From contig CM043960.1 of the NCBI GenBank assembly GCA_014529385.2, positions 27,419,896 to 27,483,895 of the forward strand: a stretch of 64,000 bases of DNA. Direction: 5' to 3'. Positions 1-9,999 of the stretch are shown one piece after another. This DNA comes from Adiantum capillus-veneris. Lineage: Eukaryota; Streptophyta; Polypodiopsida; Polypodiales; Pteridaceae. Positions within the stretch are counted from its first letter, which is position 1, and every line of letters starts with the position of its first letter. A model generated the notes under the pieces. It ran no database searches. It saw nothing but the letters and a program-made list of their open reading frames with translations, and was not told the origin of the DNA. The position numbers were made by a program, and so were the translations under genes.

Positions 1-340
1 GTAAAACTGTGCATCCGACAGTTTTGATTGAATTCTCAGAGTAACTCTTTAACTCTTGCTTGGCAGTTTGTAATTTAGTGTCATTTGTCAATTGTCTATA
101 CAAACTGAGTGAAAGTAGGTTAGTTTGAGCTCCTGAATCCAATAGTGCTTTGACTTTGATTTGGTTGGTTCCTACTTTGCATTCAATGATGGGTTCTTCT
201 TTGTCATTATCCATTTCTGTTATACTGACTGCGTTTATTCGTATTGCTCCTTCATTGCGCTGTTTTTGACGCAGTAGTCTTCTTTTCTCCATTCTTTCCT
301 TCGCCTCGGCTTGCGCTTCCTCCACAATCTTTTTCTTTTT
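1..340 (-). CDS. Post-integrase coiled-coil plus aspartic-protease-like segment (partial)
   Basis: This open stretch follows the integrase C-terminus directly, after a TAG at 341-343, and stays in the same frame as pol. It runs off the window. The first part is highly charged (EEAQAEAKER, MEKRRLLRQKQ) and could form a coiled coil; an ATG lies at 290-292. Then comes ALLDSGAQTNLLS, with the catalytic-type Asp codon at 137-139, which fits the D-S-G-A flap of retropepsin-like proteases. The element already has a protease in the usual place before RT (Asp codon 4859-4861), so this is a second one. A homologous segment follows integrase in TE-E. A role is unknown; it could be a polyprotein extension reached by stop readthrough, a separate ORF, or a captured domain. 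Confidence 0.65.
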
Positions 341-2839
341 CTAGACACGCAGCTTTTCTTGATGTATTTTGAGAAGCATGTCTTGGGTTAGCGGCAAAAG
401 ATACTTTTTCACTCTGCATCCACTAATCCAATTGGGCATTTCTTCTCCGTCTAATGTAGCAAGCTTGACGGCTCCACTTGGTGATAGATCTTTAATCACC
501 AGAGGTCCCATCCCTCGCTTTTTAAGCTTCTTAGCATGCTATTTCAGAGTGTAAACTAGGACATAGTCCCCAACCTTAAACTCTTTAGTCCGCACATGCT
601 TATCAAAAAATTCCTTTTGTCGCCTTTTTTGAGCGTAGATAGAAGCTACTGCTTTTAGGCGAAGCTCGTCTAGCTTTTCCAGGTCATCTATTCTATCAGA
701 AAGCTCGTGCCCTGTCCACTCTAGATCCTTAGCCACCCTTAAGGTTGAAATCAAGAATTCTATTGGTAAGATAGCATTTAGCCCAAAAACCATGTTATAT
801 GGGGTCGTTCCTATTGATGTTTTATATGCTACCCTATATGCCCATAATGTTGAATGCAACTTCTGGTCCCAGTCAGTTCTCGACTCAGATACAATCTTCG
901 TAAGGACCGTGCATATGGTTTTGTTTGTTGCTTCAGCTTGTCCGTTTGCTTGTGGATGATACGGGGTTGATTTCCTATGGATTACCATGAATTCATCTAG
1001 AAGGATCTCTATCACTTCATTTATAAAATGCGTGCCTCGATCACTCACAATTTCTATTGGCAATCCATATCGTACAAAGACGTATTCATATAGAAATTGT
1101 GCCGTGGTCCTGGCATCTGCTTTTTGAGTTGCCTTTGCTTTGACCCACTTTGTTAGATAGTCTGTAGCCACAACGATGTATTGTGCATGAGTCTTATATG
1201 CAGGAGGTGAAATGGGTCCGACATAATCAATCCCCCATTTTGCAAAAGCTCTTGCCCCCATCATTGGTCTAAGCGGCATATCATCTCTTTTAAGTGGTAC
1301 TTTGGTCCGCTGACAGTCATCACACCGTTTAACGTATTCCTCAGCGTCCATATGTAATGTTGGCCACCATATTCCTGCGGCTAAGACAAGTTTTGTTGTC
1401 TTATCACCTGAGAAATGGCCTCCACCTACTCCTCCATGAGCTTGCTCCAGGATTATCATATACTCAGACTCTGATGCGCAAATCCTAAGCTGGTTGTCTT
1501 TACCTCTCTTATAGAGTTGATCTCCTATTAAAGCGTAATCTCTAGCTTCTGTCTCTACAGATTTCTGACGAGCTTTTGACGTTCCTTCTGGGAAAGTTCT
1601 ATTAGTGAGATATTCAACAATATACTGACTCCATTCTGGAGCTATCATTATCTGATATAATGTCGAATACTCTGCTAGCGGTTTTGATGAACATACAATA
1701 CATACAGTGACATATTCATGTATGCTTTCTTTCATTCCTGGCCAATAGACTCCCAATTGTAACAAATTCCTATATGTGTTCCTTCTTGAACAATGAAATG
1801 CACATTCCTGAACATGTGCTTCGTGCAGATATATATTATATTCCTCAGGATTGATGCATAGTCGTAAAACATGATCATTTCCCAATTGATACAACCTTCC
1901 TGCAATCAATTGAAGATTCTTGGATTGCTGAATAGCAATATGTTTCAGGTTGTATTCTCTTCTATCGAACTCTCCTCCATAGGTTAATAGGTTAACGACA
2001 TTTTGAGACCACTTAGGTATCATTTCTATGTTGAACAAGTACGCGTCTGGCATGTCGTCATCTACTCCTATAGGGTCTTCTCCATTCGTCAATCGCGAAA
2101 GATGATCAGCTCTAAGATTTGTTTTTCCTTTCTTTACTACTACCGTGAAGTCGAATTCCAGTAAGATAATGAACCATCTCACTATTCTCCCGGTATTGCA
2201 TGGTTTATTCACTAGGTAGAGCAAGGCTTGGTGATCCGTAAAAAACAAAAACTTGTTGGCTAGAAGATAATGCCGAAATTTCTTCACATCATATATCATT
2301 CCTAATCCTTCTCGCTCTGTTGTGGTGTAATTCTTCTCTGCATTGTTGAGCTGTCGACTGGCGTAACAGATAGGAAAATCCATGTTTCCTTCTTCTGGCT
2401 GAGCCAGAATGCATCCTATTGCATATGCCGAAGCATCTATATGCACATGGAATATCTTCTCCCAATCTGGTGATTTCAAGACTAGAGCAGTAATGAGTGC
2501 CTCTTTCAATTTCTTGAATGATTCCTCACACTCCTCTGTCCATTCAAAGTTCACTATTAGCCTGTAAAGTGGTTGGCCTATTATAGCGTACATGTAAATG
2601 AATCGTTTATAATATCCGCAATGTCCCATAAAGCTCTGTACTTGTTTCGCATTGGTTGGTCTAGGCATATCCACTATAACTTTTATCTTATCTAAATCCG
2701 TGGATATTTCGTTTTGTGAGACAATATGTCTCAGAATTCTACCCTGTCGGACCATAAACACACATTTCTCAGGATTGAGACAAATGCGATATGTCCTACA
2801 TTTCTCAAATACTTTTCTTAGGTGTTCAAAGATGCTCAT
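341..2839 (-). CDS. Pol C-terminal half: RT thumb, RNase H, two HHCC domains, integrase core and C-terminus
   Basis: Residues here count from the codon at 2837-2839; this is a frame entry, not a true start. The RT thumb region (LNPEKC, MGHCGYYKRFI) covers about residues 1-90. RNase H follows with D135 in HVHIDAS, E175/E177, D202 in TDHQA and D245 in ADHLSR. Two zinc-binding integrase N-domains follow in tandem (see separate entry). The integrase core has D538 (KWGIDYVGP), D600 (IVSDRG) and E636 (QAEATN), with 35 residues between the last two as in the DDE signature. A TAG at 539-541 interrupts the protein after LVYTLK. The same frame then continues 65 codons through a typical gypsy C-terminus (GPLVIKDL, SGAVKLATLDG) to a TAG at 341-343. 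All catalytic residues are present, but RT upstream is frameshifted. Confidence 0.88.
1313..2017 (-). repeat. Tandem duplication of the integrase HHCC zinc-binding domain (126-residue period)
   Basis: Two copies of the RNase H-to-integrase linker plus HHCC domain follow each other in one open frame. Copy 1 (1691-2017) starts PKWSQ, with ligands H342, H349, C380 and C383. Copy 2 (1313-1639) starts PEWSQ, with H468, H475, C506 and C509. Every ligand is offset by exactly 126 residues. Shared anchors are LI..xLY..G.D..LR.C, EY....L..AH, WP and EYV..C..C. Sequence between anchors has diverged a lot, so the duplication is not recent and both sets of zinc ligands have been kept. Gypsy integrases normally have one such domain. 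Confidence 0.85.
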
Positions 2840-4155
2840 CTCTCAGAAGAGAATGTACACATAAGTCATCCATGTATATTTCTAGAAACAACCTTAAGTA
2901 TTCTTTGAAAGCATGCATCATCAGCCTCTGGAAGGTTGCGGGAGCATTAGTTAGACCAAAAGGCATAACCCGATAAGCATAAATTACCCACTCCATTGCA
3001 AAAGCTGTTTTATGTTGATCTGCCGGTGCTATGGCTAGCTGGTTATATCCTGAAAAACCATCAAGAAAGGAGTATGCTGTTTTCCCTGATACACGCTCTA
3101 GAATGATCAGTTATCGGCAGGGGATAATTGTCTCTGATTGTTGCAGCATTCACTTTCTTTAAGTTGACACAACCTCGGAGTTTTCCGTTCTTCTTGGGTA
3201 CCACCACAATCGGAGATACCCAATCGGTGTGTTCAATCTCGTATATGAATTCAGCTTCCATTAGCTTATGTATCTCTTCTTTGATTCGCTTAGCAAACGT
3301 ATCATTATATGTGTATGGTCTCTGTCTGCTAGGCTTTGCATCTTGTTTTAGTGGGATTGTGTGTTGGCATATCGATGGGTCAACTCCCTTTAAGTCCTGA
3401 TAAGACCATGCAAACACGTCCCTGTACTCTCTGAGAAGACTCAAAATTCTCTCTTCCTCTCCTGGAGACAAATCTATGGCTATGTACACCGATCTAGGTG
3501 TCTCACCTGGAGCTGCTAAATCAACTTTTTTTGCATCCTCCGATCCGTCATAAGATTCGTTCTCCTTTATCTCTCGAATAGGTTGGGTTAATACCACCTT
3601 CCTATCCTCTATTGTGAATTTCCTGTAGTGAGAGGGAACATCCATGTTTTCCTTGATTTTGGCGTTTCCGTCCTCTCCACTCTCAATTTCTGGCGTCCAA
3701 ACTTCTTTCAGAGTTTTCTTGAGCTCTCTGTACTTGTTTCTACGTTCTAACTTGGACTCCGTGTGTTCTCTGTTGCGCTTGTTCTTTTCTGATTTTTCTG
3801 TTTCAGTTTTCGTTCCATTCCTTTGAACTTGATTTCTTGAGCCTCTTTTGTCTTTTCGTAAGCTCTTTTGATCATTGCCTCTCATTCTTCCAGAAACCTT
3901 GTCCTTAACACAATCTTCTGCCTTTACTAGCATTAAGAATTGATTATTTCCTCTTATTCTAGGCATCGGATTGGTTCTAACCCCCTTTGTTTTTCTCTTT
4001 GCTCTATAGCGTTTCTGGCGTTGTTTAGTTTGGTTCGGAAAATCATAAAATCGGACATCCGTTATAGTTTTCGCTTGAATTGTCCGTTGACTCGTTGTCT
4101 GCTTCATTTCCCCACTCTGGATGATCGGGAATACCGTGAAACACCTCTTCTTCAT
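2840..4155 (-). pseudogene. Reverse transcriptase palm and fingers, split over two frames
   Basis: The first part (3061-4155) starts with a long basic and acidic linker, then LREYRDVFAWSY, HTIPLKQDAKPSRQRPY and VVPKKNGKLRGCVNLKK, typical of the RT fingers. Its frame is lost after YPLPITDH, near 3100. The next RT segment (about 2840-3100) reads in another frame: FLDGFSGYNQ, VMPFGLTNAPATFQ, and the catalytic IYMDDL with YMDD at about 2865-2876. A second frame change near 2840 leads into the RNase H-integrase frame. The catalytic motif is intact but cannot be made in one chain without frame changes. I see two indels as the simplest cause. Confidence 0.8.
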
Positions 4156-7100
4156 CTTCCTTTTCCAGTGTATCGTTCTTTTCAGTTTCTTTCTCGAGTA
4201 TAGTTCTCAACATGAAGTACGGAACCACGTCGTACTCGTCCTTGTCGCAAAATTTCGTTGTGGGACCATCCGGAATTGCACAAACATCTAGGGTTGCTAG
4301 AATGTGTGTCCATTCTAATGGTTCAAACGTGTCCTCTAGAAAGGGTTCTCTTATATAAGTTTCGTCTTCGATTGCCCTCTCTAAAACATCTTCTTCTCTC
4401 GTTAGACTTCCACATCTCGAAGCTCCACACATCCATAACTCCTTGGGCTTACCTAACCAAGCTGGAAATTCGAATCTCGCCAAAGTAGCTGAATCAAACT
4501 CCTCTACCGGTGTTCGGTTCACATCTTTGTAGCTATGGTCTTTCAGGTTCACACGTGTAGTGGTTTCCATATTTCTCAGGTATATGTGATCGTAGCCCCA
4601 ATCCTGGACCATTTTCAACTGTCTCATGAATGGTCTTCCCATTATGATATCATAGTTATTCTCCTTGCCAAAATCGACAATAGCAAAAGTATGTTCGTAT
4701 TCAATGCCGCAAGAAGTCACTACGACTTTCTCTAATAACCCCATAGGTTTCTCCATGTGTCCATCTGCTAATTGGAGTTTCAACCTAGTCTTCCTTATTG
4801 CTGGTTTCCCCCATTTTTTCCAGATTTGTTTTGTAGCAATGGCTACCCCAGCTCCGCTGTCTAGTATTGCCATCGTGTTCACTCCTTGGAATTCAACTGG
4901 TAAGGTTGTATTCCCCTCTTCACCTTCACAATACTCTCCGACCTTGTTTAAGGGTACAGGCTTAGCGTTCTTTTGTGGTTTGCTCAGCTCTTGTATACCC
5001 TCTTGCAGTCTCGATGTTGGGTCTTTTATCCCAAATTTCTCCAAGCATTTTCCTACAGTGGTCCACATATGTGTTCTTAGCCTCAAAAGCTCAGCTAGAG
5101 TGATAGTGCATGTCACTGGTGTTGACAAGATCTCTATCAATCCTTGCGAGTCCATGACTTTTTCTGATGAGATTCTTCGTGAGGGAAGTGCTCTAATCTC
5201 GGATTTTGCTTCATACTCTCCTAAGTATGAAGGTAAGGTATTCAGTGAATGAGGTTTGCTCTCCATTGTTCTAACAGAGCCCCCATCTCCCCAGTAAGAT
5301 TGCAGATCCAAGTCCACTTGAGATCCTGCCTCAAATTCCACTATGGGAGGATTCCTGATGTCCTTTTCCCAATTTGTCTGATTAGCTTGGCAACTTAGCT
5401 CGTTTGCAAAGTTTGCCTCTCTCACTTGTTTCCAAAATTCATTGTAATCCGCATCTTTTCCGTAAATCCTCTGTATGACTGGATGAAAACTCTCTATCTC
5501 CTGATCGGTTGTGTTCAATACTATGCGGTCATCCTTTTGTGTATTTTCAGGCTTTTGTGCACTGGGAGTCTTTTCAGCTACCCGTGAAACGATAGTCTCT
5601 TGCTGAATTGGGTTTTCCTTCCCACAATTCATTGTTTCTTTTGGTGGTTCTAATAAGGCTTGTGCAGTCTCGATCATTCTCTGGCACATTTCAAGTCTCT
5701 GCTTTTCCAATTCCGCGTTTGGGTATGTCATCCACCTCTGTTCTTGTGTTTGGTTGTTCTTTAACCTAGCTTCGTAAGCTCTCATCAGTGCGTCCAATGG
5801 TTCGTGTACTTTGTCGACTAGCACTGATCCCCCTGAGCTTAAGCTCGTTGTTTCTTTGATACTCTTTTGTTTCGTTCTTTCCGGGCTCATCTCTCGTTTC
5901 CCGTTTTGACTCTCAAGTTTTTCTAATCTATCTTTAGTTCGCTTTAGTTCCTCAGCTAGAATAGCGTCTTCACGTTCTTTTCTCAACTTCATGCGTGCTT
6001 TTCTAGCTTTCCATGTGTTTCTCTGACTCCGTGGTCCTTGACTAACCACTTCAGTCGCTAACTTTTCATTCTCAGGTTCTCTAGTGGTTTTCTTAGCTTG
6101 AGCTCTAGTAACAACTTGCGTTGGTATCAGAGTTTCATTTTTAGACCCACTCCTGGTAGGAATAGTTTCTAGCATATTCAATGTCGTCTTTTGCACTTTG
6201 TTTGGATTCTTTGAACAATCCTCAATGAAGTGAGTAACCCCACACTCACTGCAATAAGCCTTAATTCTAATGATTTCCGTATGTGGACAAACATTCATCA
6301 GATGGTCGCCTCCACACTTGTAACAGGGTCCTAGTGCTGGTCTTGGTCCCACTTGATTCGTCCTTTGTGGATAGGATGGTCTTTGTCCTGTTAACCCTCC
6401 ATGAGCTATGAACATCAATGTTCTTGCGTCCAAATTGTATCTCTCTTCATCAGAAGCACTTGTAACTATTGGTATTCCAACATTCCCAATCATGCCCCAT
6501 GGTTCTGGTTGTTTGGGTTCTTCTGGTGGGTAATACACAATTGGAGACATGTGTGCACCAGATTGTTTATAATAGGCTTGAACAGGCACTAAGGCTTGTT
6601 CTTCCTGATTCTCTAAGGTTGGTGCATATCTAATGCCCACTGGTCTTGCTCCTGGTAAAGGTGGTTGTTGTCCCAATACCGGTTGCGGTCTTTCTATCCC
6701 CATAGGTCCTGGTACATTTCCCGTTGGGTATCGATGTACTGGATGTACTTGAGGTGGTGCTAATTGAGCAGGAGGTGACTGATGCTCCCTTACATACCCT
6801 TTGTTGTAATAGCACTCCTCCATTGGATGGTTTGTCCATTTTTGTTCAATAGCACACCATTTCAGTGGTTTTGGCAATGGTTTTTGGTATGGTGCCATCC
6901 TTTTTAGAGCATCTTCTATCATTTGCTCTACATTTGGCATGGTTGTTGTTTGAACATTCTTTTTAGTGGTAGTCTCGCTCGCTACAGAGGAAGAGCTACT
7001 GGATGCAAAATCTGTATCCGCTGACACCTCTCCATAAACCGTACAGTTATCCACTAAGTACAATGCTTCTCTCGTTACTTGCTTGAAACTTGTACAAGCT

Positions 7101-7237
7101 TTCAAGTGCAAGTCCTTCTTGAGAGTGTCGTTTCTCAATCCTTCAATAAAGAGAACAGATAGTCTATCATCTTGTGGTCGTTCATGTACTGGACATCTCT
7201 CAATGTATTGTTTGAAGCGAAGTGAAGCTTCCTTCAC
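4043..7237 (-). CDS. Gag C-terminal region with zinc knuckles, followed by aspartic protease
   Basis: This 1064-codon frame continues gag in the same frame as 7238-7777. The first ATG here is only the first after the TAG at 7253-7255. It holds the end of capsid (SLRFKQYIERCP), a zinc-finger-like C128/H137/C142 patch, a proline-rich linker, and two CCHC-like knuckles of C-x2-C-x3-H-x4-C type at residues 305-317 and 329-341. A long charged spacer follows. The protease has AILDSGAGVA with Asp793 and the second conserved part DIIMGRPFM. The frame ends at a TGA at 4043-4045 and overlaps the RT-containing frame by about 110 bases. Gag would package the RNA in a cytoplasmic particle; the protease would cut the polyprotein. 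Confidence 0.85.
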   Translation of the reverse strand: MKEASLRFKQYIERCPVHERPQDDRLSVLFIEGLRNDTLKKDLHLKACTSFKQVTREALYLVDNCTVYGEVSADTDFASSSSSSVASETTTKKNVQTTTMPNVEQMIEDALKRMAPYQKPLPKPLKWCAIEQKWTNHPMEECYYNKGYVREHQSPPAQLAPPQVHPVHRYPTGNVPGPMGIERPQPVLGQQPPLPGARPVGIRYAPTLENQEEQALVPVQAYYKQSGAHMSPIVYYPPEEPKQPEPWGMIGNVGIPIVTSASDEERYNLDARTLMFIAHGGLTGQRPSYPQRTNQVGPRPALGPCYKCGGDHLMNVCPHTEIIRIKAYCSECGVTHFIEDCSKNPNKVQKTTLNMLETIPTRSGSKNETLIPTQVVTRAQAKKTTREPENEKLATEVVSQGPRSQRNTWKARKARMKLRKEREDAILAEELKRTKDRLEKLESQNGKREMSPERTKQKSIKETTSLSSGGSVLVDKVHEPLDALMRAYEARLKNNQTQEQRWMTYPNAELEKQRLEMCQRMIETAQALLEPPKETMNCGKENPIQQETIVSRVAEKTPSAQKPENTQKDDRIVLNTTDQEIESFHPVIQRIYGKDADYNEFWKQVREANFANELSCQANQTNWEKDIRNPPIVEFEAGSQVDLDLQSYWGDGGSVRTMESKPHSLNTLPSYLGEYEAKSEIRALPSRRISSEKVMDSQGLIEILSTPVTCTITLAELLRLRTHMWTTVGKCLEKFGIKDPTSRLQEGIQELSKPQKNAKPVPLNKVGEYCEGEEGNTTLPVEFQGVNTMAILDSGAGVAIATKQIWKKWGKPAIRKTRLKLQLADGHMEKPMGLLEKVVVTSCGIEYEHTFAIVDFGKENNYDIIMGRPFMRQLKMVQDWGYDHIYLRNMETTTRVNLKDHSYKDVNRTPVEEFDSATLARFEFPAWLGKPKELWMCGASRCGSLTREEDVLERAIEDETYIREPFLEDTFEPLEWTHILATLDVCAIPDGPTTKFCDKDEYDVVPYFMLRTILEKETEKNDTLEKEDEEEVFHGIPDHPEWGNEADNESTDNSSENYNGCPIL

Positions 7238-7777
7238 TTTTTCGTGTTCTCTCTATTTAAAAGCATATATTTGTGAGACCGTATTGTGCTTAATCCCTCG
7301 TTTTGAGAATTCCTCAGCAAACTCTCTTAGAAAATGGTCAATGTCATGGAATCCTCCTCTGTTCAGTGGTTGAAACCATGTCAATGCCGTACCTTCTAGA
7401 GTAAGACCAAATCCCTCATATTGTGTATGGAAATCTGTTATCTGCTCAGCTCTTAAGACTTGCTTAAAGAGTGACACATGTGCATACGGATCTCCTGAAC
7501 CACCATACTTCTTTGGCATACACTTGGCTACTTGAGATGGTCTCATACGTCTGTGGTCTGCTACAAATCTCATTGCTCCTGTGTCGCGGCTAAAGCTTTC
7601 TCTAGCATCATGGACTTCATGGGTTACCCTTGTCGGTTCCCCTGCCCTGAGTCTACTACTAGGAGGTAAATGTGATGGTTCCGCTTCGAACCTTGGACCT
7701 GGAGTGGTATACGTGGGGATTGGAACTGCACTACCTCGATTCGTATCCATTGACTCTCTGGAATGTAATGATCCCAT
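7238..7777 (-). pseudogene. Gag capsid N-terminal part with one in-frame TAG
   Basis: The frame from the ATG at 7775-7777 contains a retrotransposon gag (capsid) pattern: KKYGGSGDPYAHVSLFKQVL, then ALTWFQPL and FLREFAEEFSKRG. A TAG at 7253-7255 follows IYAFK. The same frame continues REHEKVKEASLRF into the zinc-knuckle region, so a single stop divides an otherwise continuous gag. In related gag proteins a glutamine is common here, which would fit CAG changed to TAG, but I have no intact copy to compare. Its start overlaps the end of the upstream ORF in another frame. Confidence 0.78.
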
Positions 7778-8368
7778 TGGTCCGGGCTTCGAGAGTCAGT
7801 AACATAATACTGATGTAGTGGTCCCCCAAAGTATGTATATCCTTCTAATTCTTTCTTGCCCATTGTTGAGTATTGCCTCCCATACTTGTCGTAAGCGGCA
7901 ATTTTCACTTCCGATCCCTCTGTGTAGGTAAAGACATAAAGTCTTTTTTGGTCTGTCAGCTCTCCGGTGTAGGGTTCTTCACATCTATAATAGAGATCTT
8001 GCTCTCCATTATTATATTTGTATAGCCCCAAATAGATGTTATCAGTGTTGATCCTTGTAGTTTCATTCTCTCTTCTTAACCTCGCATCAGGGAAGTTCAT
8101 TCCCGTTACTTAATGAATGGCTCAAATCAAAATTAATGTCGGAAAGACATTTATTACAATCAATGGTTACAAAATGATGAGTGTGAGCAAAAATGTGGGT
8201 GTGATCCTCTGCTGGCTCAACACCACAGATTAAGAGGGATCTTTGGGGCGTTGCTACTGCTTTAAGGTCTGATAAAGAATACTTTATTGGAGCTTCTGTC
8301 GTGGTAGAGACAGATTGCTTGCCACTGATAGGGATGATTGCAAACTGCTCTACTCTGGACATTGCCAT
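7760..8368 (-). pseudogene. ORF upstream of gag, unknown product
   Basis: A first frame starts at 8368 (MAMSRVEQFAIIP) and ends at 8087. A second starts at 8100 and stays meaningful to about 7760, beyond which it only shadows gag. The two join by one frame change near 8095 (SLSNGNE to PDARLRREN). The protein is rich in Tyr and charged residues (YLGLYKYNNGEQDLYYR, GYTYFGGPLHQYYV). I do not recognise a domain. Plant Tat/Ogre elements carry an ORF1 before gag, and position alone suggests an analogue. It may instead be the N-terminal part of gag. Confidence 0.5.
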
Positions 8369-8383
8369 GCTACGATGGATAGC

Positions 8384-9952
8384 CTAATTTAAGTCTCTTA
8401 ATCCTGAATTTTGTCATATTGCAGGTAGAGATAATCCTGTTGTAGATATGTTATCAAGAGCCAGGTTTGAATATGAAGAAGAGATGCTGATCACAAGTGA
8501 TGATGTTGGCTTGAAGTTCTACACGTCCTCTGATCTACATGCCAATTGTGGTAATATTGCTCATGTTTTTGAAGTATTTTTTGAAGATTTCTATGACAGA
8601 GAGTGGCTTATGATTGGCCGCTACCTAAGAACTCTCTCTAAACAAGAAGGATGGAGTGACCAAGATTACAACAGGATCAGGAAAAAGGCCTATGACTATT
8701 TTTTGAAAGATGGACATTTATGGAAGCAACCGAAGTGCATAGGAGGAGTACCACAACGGGTTATTTGTGATAAAGCAACTCAACAACAGGTGATCAAAGA
8801 GTTTCATGAAAGTCTATGGGCTGGACACAGAGGAGTCTGGGTAAATTTTGTCAAGATTAAAGACCGATATTGGTATGTAAAAAGATGTGGTTCAATTTGT
8901 GAAAACATGTTTAATATGTCAACAACACTTTAATGTGATACATAGAGATGGATTGCATCCCACCTATCCACTGGCTATGCACTAAAAGTGGGTGGTGGAA
9001 CTTATTATAATGCCAGTAGGAGTGTGGCAGATGAGGTATATTGTTTTTTCCAGAGAAGATCTTACTAATTAGGTTGAAGGCAGAGCTTTGCGTACCGAAG
9101 TTACTAGTTCAGTATGCAAATTCTTGCTTGAAGATGTTATGTCCAAGTATGGATGTGTTGGCAGAATTACTACAGATAGAGGAGAGCTGGATGCAGATGA
9201 AAGCTCGAGAGTTTTTTGCTCGTATCGGCATTAAACTCGCTCTCACTACAGCATATAATCCAGACGGGAAAAGTGAAAGAGGACGTCCGCCTATTGTTAA
9301 AGCTTTGGCGAAGGTGTGTGAAGGACATATTGGTGATTGGCCTAAACTCTTGCCATTTGCTTTATGGGCTGATCGCACTACACACAGTTCTGTTACAGGG
9401 TTTATGCCATTTGAATTGATGCATGGGAAAAAACCCATTATGCCTATAGAGGAAGCAGTTATGACTTGGACCATAATGCCATGGGAAGAAGGTATGTCTA
9501 CTGAAGGCTTGCTTGCTCTACGTATTCGCCAGCTTGAGAGGCGTTAAGAGGATATTGAATAGGCTAAAGAGAAGATTAAGGAGGCAAGGTTGAAGAATAA
9601 AGCAGCATTTGATGGAAAGCATAGACTATGACCACATGTTATTAAAGATGGTGACTGGGTACTTGTCTATGACAGTAGCTTGGAGAATCAATATACTGCT
9701 ATGTGGAAAATGGTTAAATGGTGGTTTGGACCATATGTGGCACTACATGTTTTTGATAATGTGACATATCAAATATGAAAACTTGATGTCACTCTGCTCA
9801 AGGTGTCTATTGCAGGAAAACGGATCAAGCTATTCAAGAAGCAAGAAGGCGAGATTGTTCTTGAAGATTCCCATTCAGATCCACCTCTAGAGGATCATGT
9901 TATGTATACATCAGATGATATGTCTGGTGATGATTTTGATGAAGCTAATTAA
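8384..9952 (+). pseudogene. RNase H end and integrase, degenerate
   Basis: The end of RNase H (FCHIAGRDN, DMLSRARF) is followed by the HHCC domain: H..H in EFHESLWAGHRG, and C..C in KTCLICQ after a frame change near 8890. The core reads KWVVEL, TTDRGELDA and KSERGRPP in pieces. The first catalytic Asp appears as Glu (8998-9000), where related elements have Asp. Stop codons occur around 8985, 9070, 9546, 9561, 9630 and 9777. The tail (GDWVLVYD, LEDSHSDPPLEDH) ends with TAA at 9950-9952. The part from 9041 to 9547 is open. It cannot give a working integrase. Confidence 0.8.
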
Positions 9953-9999
9953 GTGCAATTGGCACATACCAGAGGCTGTGCAGGTTCAGAGGGGGTGGA

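Larger units (their letters stand above)
1..8380 (-). mobile_element. TE-A: Ty3/gypsy-type LTR retrotransposon, 3' end beyond window
   Basis: Reading on the minus strand the order is upstream ORF, gag capsid, zinc knuckles, aspartic protease, reverse transcriptase, RNase H, integrase, then a further protease-like segment at the window edge. This order (PR-RT-RH-IN) is that of Ty3/gypsy elements. The RT wording (HTIPLKQDAKP, VVPKKNGK) resembles the plant Athila/Tat branch; that assignment is inferred by eye. No LTR is visible: the 5' side stops near 8380 against TE-B, and the 3' side leaves the window. Gag, protease and the RNase H-integrase part share one reading frame, broken by TAG codons at 7253-7255, 539-541 and 341-343 and by two frame changes inside RT. 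It is a fairly young but non-functional copy. Confidence 0.9.
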
